This document shows positions 11,886 through 24,741 of a stretch of DNA of 64,000 bases, in pieces. Below the pieces are notes generated by a model. That model was not told the DNA's origin, did not search any database, and saw only the letters and a list, made by a program, of their open reading frames with translations. This stretch comes from Amyloporia xantha. Lineage: Eukaryota; Basidiomycota; Agaricomycetes; Polyporales; Adustoporiaceae. Made by a program: the position numbers and the translations under genes. Numbering within the stretch: the first letter of the stretch is position 1; each line of letters starts with the position of its first letter. The stretch is taken from assembly GCA_036971615.1 (NCBI GenBank), contig JAYKKR010000001.1, positions 62,001 through 126,000 of the forward strand, in the 5' to 3' direction.

Positions 11886-14800
11886 CTAGAGTACACCGTC
11901 CGCGCCCTGACGGCGCATGGGTATACGATGCGGCACACTGCGCGCCAGCAAAACCGTGACGAGAAAGAGTGGTATGAAATAGAAAAATGGGCATATGACT
12001 CACGCCGGCCTTGCGCCTGCCTTCCAGCTTGATGGAGGCGGAGGCGGGCGTCGAGATGCGTCTGACGGCGGAGCCGCCGTGGGAGCGGTTCGTGTCCGCG
12101 GACGAGGTCCCGGTCTCATCTGCTGGCCGACCTGGCCAAACGACTCCGCACGAGGAGGCATCGGGGGAGGGAATCCAAATTGAGAGTTTCTGAACACCGA
12201 AGTTCGATCGTTCCCGCTTGGATCGCCGTACGCACTACGCGAACCCCAGCCTGCCCCGCGACCGCTGACGCCAAGTTCACTGCCGGCAACGCTGCCTGCA
12301 TACATCGATTGCGCGCTGGAGGGGAACATCATCCCTCCCCAACCAGGCTGCATTGGCATGCCCATACCGCCCATGCCCATTCCAAAGCCAGTCGGGCTGG
12401 GGAACATCGGGGTCATAGGATTGCCACCATAAACGCTCCTGCCTCCGCCACCGAGAACGCTGGCAGCGGCAGTGGACCCGCGCTCCCATTCCTCTTCGGC
12501 AGCGGCCATTGCCTGTTGCGCGACGGCCATCTGGTATGCCTGCTTCGCCATCATCATGGCTTGCTGGTGCGCAGCCAGGAATGAAGGATCAGCATTATTC
12601 GGGACCATCGGGTACATGAGCTGCTGTGGGTTCATCATGCCTGGTTGGGGCGACTGCCAGGCCATCGGAGACGGTTGGGCCATGTTCATACCCATTGCGT
12701 TCATCTGGGGTACTGGGACGCCCATCATCGACGACATCATGCTCATGCGAGGAGGCATGTTATCGAGAGGACGATCCTCGTCGTCATCGTCGTCGTCTTT
12801 CACAACAGGTCCATGACCATTGACGATCCTCCCCAGCTGACGAACGCAAGGACCAATTAGAACCACGCATGCCATCTTCCAACGCTATCCAAGCACTCAC
12901 CTCTAGAGCAGCCTTCGCTTCGCTTCTCCTCCGCTCTCTCCTCCGACTCTCATCCGCATCTGCATTGACCGCGCCACGCTCCTCCGACTCTCTCTCCCTA
13001 CCCACACGTCCCCTCTCCGACTCATCGAATGTCACACTCGCATTCTTCCTATGCGCCCTCCTCGTCGCAGCCTGCCGCTCCACCCTCACCAGCAGTCCCG
13101 TTCGCTCTCTGCCGCTCCCTGTCTCTCTCCCTCTCCCTCTGCAGCTGCCGATCCCTCGGCGCGTAGCTCACCTCGCTCCCATCCACCGGCGTCACCGGCG
13201 TCCGTCCACTGCTCGATTCACCGGTAGAACTGGCAGGGCTGTTTCCCCTGAAGCCCGTAGACGCAAACGGTTTCACCGGTGGCGCAGCAACCGACGCACC
13301 GCCAGATGCTCCCACCGTACCCGCGCGGACACGCGTCTGCACGCCTAATTTCGATGCGGACTGCGAGCGCGGAGAGGACGTGTTCGACAGTGTCGACACC
13401 GAAGACGAGGACACCCTGCTGCTCGCATCGCCCCCACTCCCAGAGCCCGTATTCCGCAGCGCGAACGGGCGTACAGGGACTGGCGCAGCTGTCTCATCCC
13501 TCAGCTGTACCGACCTAGGCGACGACCCCGCAGCGCTCTGATCCATTGTCGCAGATCGATGACGAGCAGCGCGCACAGCCGGACTAGAGGTATGTGTACT
13601 CGATGGAGCGGGTGATGCGCGAGGTGCAGATGATGATCGCGCTCCATCTATCTGTGAAGTCGCATCCGGACTCGCGAGTAGTCCGCTACCTGTGAAACCC
13701 TGAGACGATGCCCTTCCAGTATCAGCGATCAGCGGCGACTTGGAGGTCGACCCCGCACGCATCTCCGGGCTCTCAGATACTGGCGGCGGAGATCGCGTCG
13801 ATCCCACCACGCGCACCGTCGGCTGCTGCGTGCCAGCGAGGTGCGTGTGCGACGCCAGTCCCAACTGCGATGCTGGGCGCGATGTCACACTGAACGCAGG
13901 CGGCGGCGAGCGCTCCCGGATCGGCGTCGGCACAATGGGTGTCGGGTCCGACAGGTCCTTGATGCCCTCCATCGCGTTCGGTGTCGACATTGACCGACCG
14001 TTCGGCTTGTTCCTGGTCGGGGAGGGCGGTGGGGCAGCACCACTAGCAGTCTGCGAGCCAGAGACAGGCACAGGAGATGCAGGGGAAGTGGGCGAAGCCG
14101 ACGTAGACAAGGAAGGTGCAGCGTACTGTTCGACCGGCGCGGTCTGGCTGCGCTTCGGTTGGCGCAACGGCGATTGTCCACGTCCATCCTCCTTCCGCGG
14201 GAACTCCTGTGTGCTCAGATTGTTCGTCGACCGCGCCGCCGCGACGCTCTGTGCAAGCCGCGTGAGGCGATCGTTCAGGCTCGGTTTGTCGACTGGTGAC
14301 GGCGCTGTCTTCTCCTTCTCCTTCTCCCTCTCCCTCTCTGGTTCCTTGTTGATAATCTCCCTCAGCGGCTCCTTCACAACTTTCTCCTTCTCCTTCCCTT
14401 TCTCCCTCTCCCACACATTCATGTTCTCCTTCGCCGGCGGCGTCGGCGCCTTCTCATCCTCCGGGCTCGCCTGTAAAGATGGCGGCGTCAGCCCCGATAT
14501 ATCAATGAGCGGCTTTTGTGGCCGGCGCGACGCAGACGCAGACGTCGCATTCGAGGTGGAGCTCCCTGGCCGTTTGGGCGGGACGTACTTCGCGAGCGGA
14601 GCATTATCGGAGTCGCTATCATCGTCGGAGCTCGACGAGCTTGTATCCGAGTCGTTGCCAGCCGCGGGTTTCTTCGCAAGTTTCCCTGCTGAATCTGCAT
14701 AGATAGTAGCACACAAAGCAATTTAAAAAAATCAGTCAATCAGCCACATCATGAGAGAAGTGCAACAGGAGATGGGAACTGACCCGCAGCGGTCGCCTTC

Positions 14801-16092
14801 GCAGCAGCGAGCATCGACGCACGGCGTGCCGCTGCATTAGGCATGAGCGCCGATGTCGACTGCGACGCCCGAGCACGACTATATAGGCTCTCCCGCGCAC
14901 TTCCCGAGCTCTGCGCTGATGTTGACGGGGCCATCCGCGGCGGAGTTGGCCTTGCTCGATGCCCCAGCTCCGAAGAGCCCTTCGCAGCAGATCGCGGCGT
15001 GATCGTCCCACTCGGTCCCCCAACGCGTTTCGGGCGTAACGTCGACGACCCTGCAGACTCTTTGTCGTCGTCGTCGTCATCCTCCTCTTCTTCTTCTGAC
15101 TCGTCCGAAGTGCTGTCTGACAACAGAGAGGCAGGAACGCGGGGCGCGCTGACTCTGCGGCGACCTTGTTGCGGAGGTGTGCTAGCTAGCGCAGATGGCG
15201 GGCGCACAAGGGGCGCACCTTCTGGCGACGACGGCGAGGGCGAGTTGGCAGCACTCCGCCGGGCTGCCATCTCGCGGAATGCAGCGACCGAGATCCGTTG
15301 TGACGAGTCCGCCGACGCAACGCTGCTCCCGCGAGGTCGCATCGGCGGCGTGAAACTCGTCCCCGACAGCGCCGACGGCGGGCGGAGTGTGTCGCTCTCC
15401 ACTGGCAACGGTGACACCGCGCGGACGTGCCGGAAGGCCTTGAGGTTGAACGACGAGTCATCGGGCGGGACGACCTCAGACGGCACCGACTTTGATTTCT
15501 TGCGTTCCCGGTGCGCCCAGGCGAACATGCCTTTCGACTTTTTCTGCACAGGCGGCGTCGGCGAGGTGGGATCGCCGACGCTCGTGGGGGTGGGGGAGAC
15601 CATCACAGCGTTGTTGAGGCTGATAGTGTCGCGGGAGCCAGTGCGCGAATGCGCGGAGGGCACCGGCGTCGTGGGCAACGAGCGAGTGGAGCGCCAATTG
15701 CTAGACTCGCCGTGGGCCGCAAACAGGTCCGAACGCGACGGTGGTGGTCCCAGATGGTCATGCCCAGACTCGGAGCGCGAGCTGGAGAAGCGTGGAGGCC
15801 GACTCATAAAATCGGGCGGACGCAGGAAGCCGTTGTCGTCAGTGGCGGGGCCCGTGGGCAGCTGTGCCTTTTTGCCCCGGAAGCCGAGCATGAGCTTGCT
15901 AGAAGAGGCCGCTGATGGGCCATTGTAGACACTGCTGGCGATCTGGACGCTCGCTGTAGCGGAGAGCTGGGAGCTGTCGGAGGTGGAGGACGTCGTCGAC
16001 TTGGTGGACTTGGTCGGTTCTGGGAGGGTCTTGTTCTGATCTGGAGGAGGCTTTGATTTGTCGCGTTTTGCGAATAGGCCGAGGATGGCCAT
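11886..16092 (-). CDS. Very large intrinsically disordered protein, unknown function
   Basis: The spliced product is about 1,270 residues. It starts MAILGLFAKRDKSKPPP, a short hydrophobic/basic N-terminus, and is then almost wholly low complexity. It has Ser/Pro-rich tracts with many SP/TP sites and acidic runs (EEEEEDDDDDDKE near residue 345; SSSSSDDDSDSDN after the first intron). Lys/Glu blocks follow (EREKGKEKEKVVKEP), then a basic helix (GLLVRVERQAATRRAHRKN), DDDDDDED, and a Met/Gln/Pro/Gly-rich C-terminus (MSMMSSMMGVPVPQMNAMGM). Exon joins seen: about 14770/14700 (AKATAA to DSAGKLAKK), 12898/12838 (KAALE to LGRIVNGHGP), and a last intron near 12002-11938 leading to a stop at 11886. Without that last splice the stop is at 12000. 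Between about 13060 and 13140 the frame must change and no normal intron explains it. I recognise no domain; a scaffold or cortical role is only a guess. Confidence 0.7.
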
Positions 16093-19000
16093 GGCGGTAT
16101 GGGGAAAAGAGAGGCACCGCGCGGGGTGGTCGGTGCGCACCTGGCCTGGGGACACCGTGAGGGTGGGAGGAGGACGACGCGACAGGGCGTCTACCTGGGG
16201 TGGAGATGTTTGTATGGCGGTTGTTTGTCGGCCTCTTGGCTGTTCTCCTCCTTTCCTCTGCGTGCTGACGGTCGTCTTGAGCGAGAGTCGTGCTCTGACT
16301 TTCTCTGCGAACCTTTTGGCTCAATCGTTGTGGATCGACACCGGACAAGTCTCCCGTCGTGCACACACGCCAAATATACGATCCAATGGACTGGCAGCCT
16401 CGTTGTACTCTATCAGCCGTCGGTGGCTGTCGTCTCTTGATCTCTCCCACCGCACCTCATCCGAATAGCCTCTGCGTCCTCCGTATCCTCTCCAGCATCT
16501 CACTTTGGTGTCCACGATGTCGCCCCTTCAAGGAACCTTTGCGTTTCCCTCCCTATCGCCCTCGCGGCCATGTGGGCACCCCAAGAACGACCTCTGCTGC
16601 CCATGTATGTCTCCCGTCCAGTATCACATCGTGCTTCGGCTCATACATGGTACAAACTTGGCCAGATGAGCGTTCTATCGTTGCCTCGCGCCTCGCTCGA
16701 AGCCCTGCAGCACGTGGGTCCTCTGCCTTCGATGGCACGCACGCACACGATCCCATCGTGTGCAGATGGCTCAGCTTCCTCTCCACAACCATTCAGACGC
16801 TTAGCAACCTGTCCAGCACCGGCCTCCGCAGAACTGTAAGGCGTCCGAGCCGTCTTCAGCTCTCCTACCTTCGTGTCCCCTAATGCCTCCTGGCGCGCGT
16901 CTGCTGATGTCTCTTGCGATCGCCCGGGGAGCCTGTATGATGTTCCCACCTCGGTCATAAGGTGCCTATAGCAGCTTATAGACTTTTACACACGTTCGCT
17001 GCGGCTGATTGACCTGATAAAGCCTCCACAGCCTCGGCGACAGGGCTCGGGGAATAGCGTCCCAGGCTCTGTACACACATCGCTCCGTTGTTCCGAATAG
17101 GGTCCTCGATGGGCGACTCGCGCGGGCGCAGCTGGCTTCTATATGATGCCCATGGCATTGATACTCGTTTCTCTGACTTGTCCAGAATGAGAGAATGTTT
17201 GCTTACAGTATCCGCCACGCTTCGCTTTGCACAGTTCGGTTGCACGAAACGGACGGGGTCGGTTTAGCTCTAGGGTGCGAAAGTCGGCTGCAGAGATATC
17301 GACGATGGTCACGGTACGTCATCAGTATGTCGTCATTGCACTGTCCCTAGGTGCCTGCCCAGTGCCTCTGCCAATTGCAACCCTCCTTGCGCTTTGCTCC
17401 CAAGTAATGTCTAGACTCGTGTTGACCTCACCGTCGACTTTGTTGCCCACTTTTTCTGTGACCTCACTTTCGTCATTCATCGCGACGATGTACTGACCGG
17501 TCCGCTCGAAGCTCGTCTCTTATCGCTTCTGGATCCTTGTATATTTACGGAGAGAGCGATCTACAGACCCTATAGATCGTGCTGGTATGTAACCCGAACC
17601 CAAACCCCGATTTGATCATTTTACACACCGATGCCGACTTCGTGTACTACACACTCAGAACGTCGTATCGTACTCAGTGTCGCATTGGTCGATGCATCGA
17701 ATGGTCGTATGATGTGCATGAGGCACGGGTTGAAACGCGAGATGGGTGAGTGCATCGCCGTTCCTTTGCTATGATATGTAAGATTTTGAGGTTGATGGTC
17801 GCAGCTTAGATTTATTTCAGCACTCAGATATGCAGGCTAGGTCGGACAGACAGTCTGAAATGGTCTCAGCTGCCCACCGTGCATGTTAGCAAAGATACGC
17901 GTGCTGGATTCGAAGTGCACGACGTACTGTCTCAAGAGTTTGAGATACGTGTACAGAGAAAGATGCACGCGGTGAGCGTCGTTGCACTGTGTAGCGCGTT
18001 TCCTCTTGAGGTGCGAGGTGCTCCCTACGTGCATTTCTCCGAGTTTCTCCCAAGAGACCTTGGGAGAAATGAAAATCACATGACCGCGTGTTATGCAGGA
18101 CTCATCGATCTTAAGAGGGGCTTCACTCATATTGAATACAATTGTTCCAATTGGCCACTAATAGTGTCGCGACACATCGTGCATCCAGGTCTTATCGGAG
18201 GCGGCCGCCACCGAGCGGCCGCGAAAGTTACTGTAACGATTCTTCTGGTGGCTACTTGATCTTAGTCCCCTCTACACCAGAGATTCATTCTAGGCAGTCC
18301 TGGATGTTAACCTAGAGGTGGTCTTACGGTTTTTCAGAATGGGGCTATTGATGTGCTGCACGTCTATTACCGGCTGATGATGGACGAGAGGGGCGACTGT
18401 CTACTATATCCGTGTTTTTGTCCACAAGCACGGATGGGCTGCTGTTCCGTACGTATTGTTTAAAATCAGTTGTCGTATGAAGACTCATCACGTATCCTCT
18501 ATTCCAATATCGCAGAATAAGAAAGTGAACGCGAACATTGTCTGCCGAAAGCACAACCCGCAGTTTCCGGTGATCTCAAAGCAAACACCTTTATGTCTAA
18601 CGGTTCTTAGCAGACGGCCACATTCTGTAGCTGAAAAATCCTCGCTAAAGCCAAGTTGGAAGTGCGTCACTATCTCGTGAAGCGTTCCGATTTGACACTC
18701 ATCACCGTAGGTGCTTGCAAAGGTCCGATATACATCTTCGATGAAGAATGCTTCGCTGAGAAGTGGACCGCGAAGGATCTACGCTATTACACAAGGGTAA
18801 CTTAATTATATTATGTTTGTTCATGTGGAATATCACGTTGTTCCGTCCGTCTCGTCTTTCTTTGCCTTCTATGCCCGTCCGCCACCCCAGCCCTGCCTCG
18901 CGTAAGTGATTTAAGAAAGTTACGTCTAATGTTATGACTGCATCCCGCGCAACTCGCGTCGAACGCGACGCGATTCATTTACAGTGTACACGCGTCTGAG

Positions 19001-19289
19001 TCCCGTGATGCGCGATACGGAGGCAATGTTCTAAACTTGATGACGTCTGAGATATCGATCTACCAAACTCGTTCCTGTCAAGATCCCTACAGCAACACTC
19101 CGCTCTAGCCCATTCGTCTAGCATTCAACGATGAAGAGTGTGCTCGCGGACAGCGGTAAACTAGTAGTTTTCTCTTACATGCACTCAGTCTGGTAGTACA
19201 ATAAGCTGTGCGATACAAAATCATAGTCGGGTACTGATAACGATAATCGAGGCCGGACAGGAATGTGGAGAGCCGACAAGGGCTACCGC
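16093..19289. other. 3.2-kb stretch without a recognised gene
   Basis: The first few hundred bases are the leader and promoter of the large disordered gene. The rest has many short frames. The longest plausible piece (about 17430-17580, DLTVDFVAHFFCDLTFVIHR) is followed by intron-like signals, but I could not connect it to a start, a stop or a family. It may be an orphan or decayed gene. Confidence 0.4.
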
Positions 19290-19826
19290 TCATGCAGCGA
19301 CGGTTTGAATGAGAGCCTGTAGCACGACGGTGTTAACTTCACACATGGAGGGACACAATAGGGACTCGCCTGAAGGGCAGCAGGGTTCGCACCCACGGTC
19401 TCTTTGACCTTCTCGCCGTTCTTGAAGGCGATGAAAGTGGGCATCTGGGGGATAGCACCGCATGTCAGGCCGTCATTCTCAAGATCGGTCTTGTACGACC
19501 GCAAAACACCTAGAAAAAGACATACCGCACGAATGCCGACTTCTTGAGAAATTTCCTGCTGCTCGTCTACGTCGATCTTGTAGTACTCGGCGTTGGGGTA
19601 CTGCGCGGCGAGCTTCTCGAAAATCGGCGAGATGACCTTGCACGGGCCGCACCAAGTTGCCCAAAAGTCAAAGATGGCGACCTTGTCGCCGTTGATCTAT
19701 GGATCGGGGGCGATGGTGAGTAGGGCGCTCTGTGCGGAACTCCGCCTTGGTGCGGGTGGAATGGCAGGTACGGCGGACACTCACAATCCTGTGGAATTCG
19801 TCGAGGGACTTGACTTGAGCAACCAT
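19290..19826 (-). CDS. TRX1: Cytosolic thioredoxin
   Basis: This is a small dithiol-disulphide oxidoreductase that reduces protein disulphides and feeds peroxiredoxins and ribonucleotide reductase. Four exons give about 106 residues, the usual length: MVAQVKSLDEFHRI, then KVAIFDFWATWCGPCKVISP with the active-site WCGPC, then IFEKLAAQYPNAEYYKIDVD. The third exon carries the cis-proline loop MPTFIAFKNGEKV and GANPAALQ. The last exon is ALIQTVAA and the stop. ATG 19826 is chosen because it begins the conserved first strand; an in-frame ATG 24 bases upstream (19850) would add eight residues with no family support. There is no mitochondrial or secretory signal, so it should be cytosolic. Confidence 0.95.
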
Positions 19827-20255
19827 TTCGAATAGATACGAGAGGGGCACAAGGTGTGTATAGGAAAAGGTGAGATCTAGAGGACAAGCTTGGAGTTGAA
19901 GGATTCGAGGCTGGACTTGATTTATAGGGCAGCGGCCAAGGGTACACGATCCGATCGCGCCATGGCATCACGTGTCCCTGACAAATGGGCCGTCGTCAAT
20001 CTAGACGGTGGAGGACTCGTCCCTCCGCCGCGCGTCTCGTCTGCGACATGGGCGCTGCCGCTCGCCGCTCGGGCCCAACACCGACGAGCTGATTAATCAT
20101 CAGCCTGCCCCCGTGCGCCCCCTGCGAAGCCGCCCCGTAAGTCTTCCCGACCAATGGATCACCGCCTCTACTCACCGTCGCGTGTGGATTGGCAGCCGAA
20201 ACATGCAATGACCGTGACGCTGTCTTGTCGAGACGTGTCATTGCGCCGGCATTAC

Positions 20256-20279
20256 TGACGTCGGCTACGTCGTGAGTCA
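20256..20279. promoter_or_regulatory. CRE/AP-1-like motif pair upstream of thioredoxin
   Basis: TGACGTC (20256-20262) and TGAGTCA (20273-20279) lie about 430-450 bp upstream of the thioredoxin ATG. Both are half- or full sites for bZIP factors of the Atf1, Gcn4 and Yap1 type. Binding is inference only. Confidence 0.3.
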
Positions 20280-21559
20280 GCTGCGTAACCTGTATCGGAA
20301 AGCTTGCTCAATGGTAAGCTTCCATAAGGATCGACTCGGTATTGGTCAATACTGAATCAAAGTATCATGGCCACAGGAGTCATGTCACTGGAATTGGCTG
20401 TAATGTGTAATGCCGTGCTTTCTATCAAGATGCGTTAGAAATACGGTCACGGTCTGCTTGTTTTCTCCTTGTGTGCGTGTCTTACGGCTTCTCGTTTGAG
20501 CTAGCGCCCTAGGCTCACCAGGTGGCTACAAGAAGCGTGGCCTTGGTTTCTGGACAAAACATTGAAGGTCAGCGCATACAGTCATTACCTTTATCTTCAG
20601 GGTATGCCAGTGATTTTAATTTGGTCATTTCAATCAACAACAAAGCAAGGTATAGTGCGTGTTGTTCATGTCGACAGCGGACGCCTATCTCTGGAAGGGA
20701 ATTTTGGGTAGTTCCACCCACTATTCAGCCCTGATTTTTGAGGTCAGCTTCTGCAAGCCGTTGGTAACCAGAGATGTCACGTATTGTGGTAAGGATCCAT
20801 CAAGTTCGTTCCGGAGCTTATTGGGGTCTGTACGTCGCGAGATGGCTGTGTCGACATATGGAGTGCGGGAGTAGAAGGTAAGGAGTTGCAAGGCTCTTGA
20901 ATGCACGTATGGTTTACCTGTCAGGTGTTGGGATGCGCATAAACGTCGCTTAGTACGTAGACATCAAACACGGGCTCTATATATTTTTGGTTGCGAAGAA
21001 CATGCATTGTTGGCTTCGACTTCGTCGCATGTGTGATTGAGAGTATAAGCATGAAGCTGGTCAAGAACACACTGTTTCCAGTTTTACTATCGATTGCTAT
21101 ATCTCCAGCAGTGCAATGAACATCTTCGCGTATGTTTTGTCAATTTCAGTGTGCTCCCAAGTAGGCCTTGACTTGGCGCGGGCCGCGAGAGACGCGTTGA
21201 AGCCCCGCAATCATGGAACGATGTCTGGGGTATAGTTTCCCTTCCTACACCATCGCCATCCTTTTCCTCTACCGTTCGTCTCTTTACTTGCATTGCTTAC
21301 TATACCATTACTGTCAATCCCTATATCCTTTTACTTGTTTCCGGCCGAGACGACTACCTTCTCGCTCGACATCGGGATTGCGTATTCCGGCTGTCAACAT
21401 CATCAGTCTTGTAGCACGGCGAGTGCGTAGTAGCACGTTAGACAGGCAGTGATACGGCAGCCTACAGGTGCGTAAAATTAGTGCTGTCATCAAGCCGTAC
21501 GCGAGACGACGGCAAAGTTGTAGCCTCAAACATATCGCATATTCGGAGCACCCGATCCC
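20280..21559. other. Intergenic stretch without a recognised gene
   Basis: Only short frames are present and none resembles a family I know. The right end contains the promoter and leader of the GRAM-VASt gene. Confidence 0.45.
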
Positions 21560-24500
21560 ATGGCGCCCAGTTTCTTGTCCAAGTTCGTGAAGAACTCACC
21601 TTCAAACAACCTTACCAGCCAGACTGCGCAGCGATCACGATCACCGTCGCCGTCACCCTCGGGTCGACCTACGCCCTCCATCACGGTTGAGGGGACCAGC
21701 CCCACAGGTTCACGTCCACGACGACACACGACTGTAGGAAGTTCTACCCCTTCGTTCGACGGGAGCACCGAGTCGTTTCCCCAACGTCACGGTCGTCCCA
21801 CCTTCGCCTCGTAGCACCAACTACGGGTCTGATCTCACGGACGACGATCCTACTCCCAAGTCCACCAGGTCTCCTACAACGTTCTCCTCGAATAGCGAAA
21901 CGAAGCGCGTCCCCTCGCTGGCGGACCTGAGCTCCTCCACATTGTCGCGTGAGGCCACGGATGACGAAGCTCTAGCTACACCTACTCCGGAGACAGGCCG
22001 TACTACGTTCGCTGATCAGAGGGTGGAGCAGTCTTTGCGATCGCACTCTCGATCCACCGGGAACCTGCGCGAGAAGGCGCAGGCTCTGGAAGCGAACTCG
22101 CGCAATATCAACCACCCCCGCTCTGCCACTATGTCGGAGCAGCGCCGGTCTCCGTCCAAGAAACCCAGCAAGGGCAGCAAGCTGCGTGGCCAGGACTCCC
22201 CATCTCGCAAGAAGTCGCAGAACCGTCATGATCGCTCTGCTTCCGTGCCGTCTATTCCGGTGAATACGCCTCACGTCACAGTCACTGAAGACGGTGTGCT
22301 CTCTAGCTCTCCAACCTCGGAGTCTCCGCCTTTGCCTTCAGCAGGCTCATCGAACTATTCCAGCAAGACATATCCGTCTATTACTACAAGCCTTCTGGTA
22401 CCGGACAATTCGGACGCCGCGTCTGCATACTCGGTGAGTAGCACCGGAACCTCTTCGAGGAAAAAGCGGGGTTGGTCGCGAAAATCGGGCAACAATGGAG
22501 CGCAATCTGGTGCATCCCCTGCCATTTCCACGGCGTCGCTCTCTCCTCAAAAGCGCAAGCCCTCCGGTAATGGTGGTCTCGCACAGGCGATCGCCGCTTC
22601 AGGCTTGGCAATGGCAACCATGACTGCACCAGAGCTTCCTCCCACACCGGGGACGTCCTCAACCTTGTCCTCCAACCGCCCCCGGCGTTCATCGGAGTAT
22701 TCTAGGAATAGTCGGACACGTCAGCCATCACTAGGCTATCCGGCGAGCGACTTTTCCGACCACGACTCGTTCCATTCTGGGCAGGACCTTTTGGATGACG
22801 GAAGTGGGGACGACGACGACGATTTGGATTTGGATCCTGATGATATACCTGTGACTGGATTTGCAGTGGCGAGCAACAAGCGGAACCAGGATTTCCACGA
22901 ATTGTTCCCAACTGTACCGGAGGGCGACTATCTCATTGAAGGTGTGTGTTTACGGACACGGAACACGCGTTTTATGCGCATATATTGATCCTTGTCGCAT
23001 GCACAGATTACGGTTGTGCTCTGCAGCGTGAGATCCTTATTCAAGGCCGGCTTTACGTGTCAGAAAATCATATCTGCTTCCATGCTAATATATTCGGCTG
23101 GATCACTGATGTGAGCCGACTTCCGTTCCTTTCCTATTTTTATAACTCAGAACACGTTCTATTTTAATCAACTAGCTGTGCATTCCCATGTACGAGGTCA
23201 CCGCGCTCGAAAAGCGTATGACGGCTTTCGTCATTCCGAATGCGATTCAGGTCACCACCGTGAACGCGAAGTATACGTTTACTTCGTTTCTTTCACGTGA
23301 TAACACCTTCGAAGTGATCTACAACGTGTGGCGGCTAGCACGCCCCGAGGGCTCATCGATGGGTTCGCAGCTCCATAGCCCGAGAGGTTCGCTGGACATA
23401 GCAGCCGGATCAGACGCAGGTTCGATTGTGAATGGACAACCGTCGGCGAGCCCGTCACCTACCAAGGGCGAGAAGGGTAAGGTGACAAACAAGGTCACAC
23501 TGTGCTCGTGCGGAAAAGCCGGAGAGCACTTCAACGAAGTGGCAATGGAAAGCACTTTGCCTGGAACGCCGGAGCAAATATACAACTTGATGTTCACAAG
23601 CGGGTTCATCAAGGACTTCATGATACATGAACAGAATCTCACAGGTAGTGTCTATTGACCGACGTCACCGGTATACTCTCGGCTTATCCCTTATTCTCCT
23701 TTTTGTCAGACCTTCAGATCTCCGACTGGATGCCCATGGCGGATAACCCGAAACTTCTTTATCGACAGATGTCTTATATCAAACCGCTGGCAGGTGGCAT
23801 TGGTCCGAAGCAGGCGAAATGCGAGCTCCGCGACGAGACGATACATTGTAACTTCGATGACCACGTTTCAATGCTTACCACGACTCGCACCCCGGACGTT
23901 CCCAGTGGATCTGTATTCTCTGTGAAGACGAGGACCTGCATCACATGGGCAAGTGGTCTATCCACGAAAATCGTCGTGACCACGCAGGTCGAGTGGACCG
24001 GACGTAGTTTCATCAAAGGCGAGTGTGCAAGGTCAGATCTTGTGTCTTGTGTCTGAACTTTGTTTATTTTTAGGTCTCATCGAGAGGTCAGCAATTGAGG
24101 GACAGAAGCAATATCATGCCGACTTGGACAAATCTATGCGTGGCTATATTCATGAACACCAATCCGAATTTATCCCGGAGGGCGTGGATCCTGCCGTCGT
24201 CGAAGAGACCGAAGCTCAGGCAGTGGAATCGGCATCCAGGCCTAGTACAGAACGGCCTTCTGTGAGCGACCCAGAGGTTCGAAAGGCACGCGATTACGAG
24301 CGCGATCAGCGTGGTCTGCAGTGGGCATGGGACACCTTTGAAGGTGCCTGCAAGGTCGCGAAACAGAGCACCGAGGGCCTACTCGAAATTATCAGAGACA
24401 CTTGGGAACAGTCCACATCGACGACTATCCTATACTTCGTTATCCTTTTCTTGGTCATCAGCAACATCTGGACGTTAAGTATGGTGGGCAGAAGAGAGGA

Positions 24501-24741
24501 GGTAGGTAGACGGAAGGAGATGAGGAAGACTGAGGAAAGGGAGAAGTGGGTGCAAAACGTTGTCACCGCGCTTTGGGAGGAACTCGTTGCGACCAGAAAC
24601 GCCCCTGGTAATACGGTATGGACCCCATCGCCTCGTCCCATCGGCGACTGGAAAGAAGAAGTGTCGGAGATCAACGCAGCGCTGGACCTCGTTCAGGAGA
24701 GGGTGCAACAGATTAGGGAGTCTCTGGCGGAGCTAGATTGA
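21560..24741 (+). CDS. GRAM-VASt sterol-transfer protein (LAM/Ltc/Ysp-like)
   Basis: LAM/Ltc proteins sit in the ER at membrane contact sites and move sterols. After a Ser/Pro-rich disordered N-terminus comes a GRAM domain split by introns (NQDFHELFPTVPEGDYLIE, LQREILIQGRLYVSENHICF, HANIFGWITDLCIPMYEVTA, FTSFLSRDNTFEVIYNVWRL). A VASt domain follows (FNEVAMESTLPGTPEQIYNL, FMIHEQNLTDLQISDWMPM, RQMSYIKPLAGGIGPKQAKC, TRTPDVPSGSVFSVKTRTCI, VVTTQVEWTGRSFIKGLIER). One C-terminal membrane segment (ILYFVILFLVISNIWTL) and a coiled coil (EEVSEINAALDLVQERVQQI) complete the layout. The N-terminal part (from ATG 21560) and the rest are in different frames; the switch falls at the TTTCCCC run near 21776-21782 and no good intron explains it. 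Several RxRxxS/T sites (RPRRHT, RTRQPSL) fit AGC kinases. Confidence 0.9.

Noticed and set aside
13740..14702. 320-residue plus-strand ORF opposite the large disordered gene
   Set aside because: It is the GC-rich shadow of the Ser/Pro-rich minus-strand coding sequence; it has no start context, splice partners or recognisable motif.
14843..15928. 361-residue plus-strand ORF
   Set aside because: Same reason: antisense to the first exon of the disordered protein, whose frame continues across a good intron.
17270..17760. Possible exons with intron-like borders
   Set aside because: No start, stop or domain could be connected, so it is listed only as unresolved sequence.
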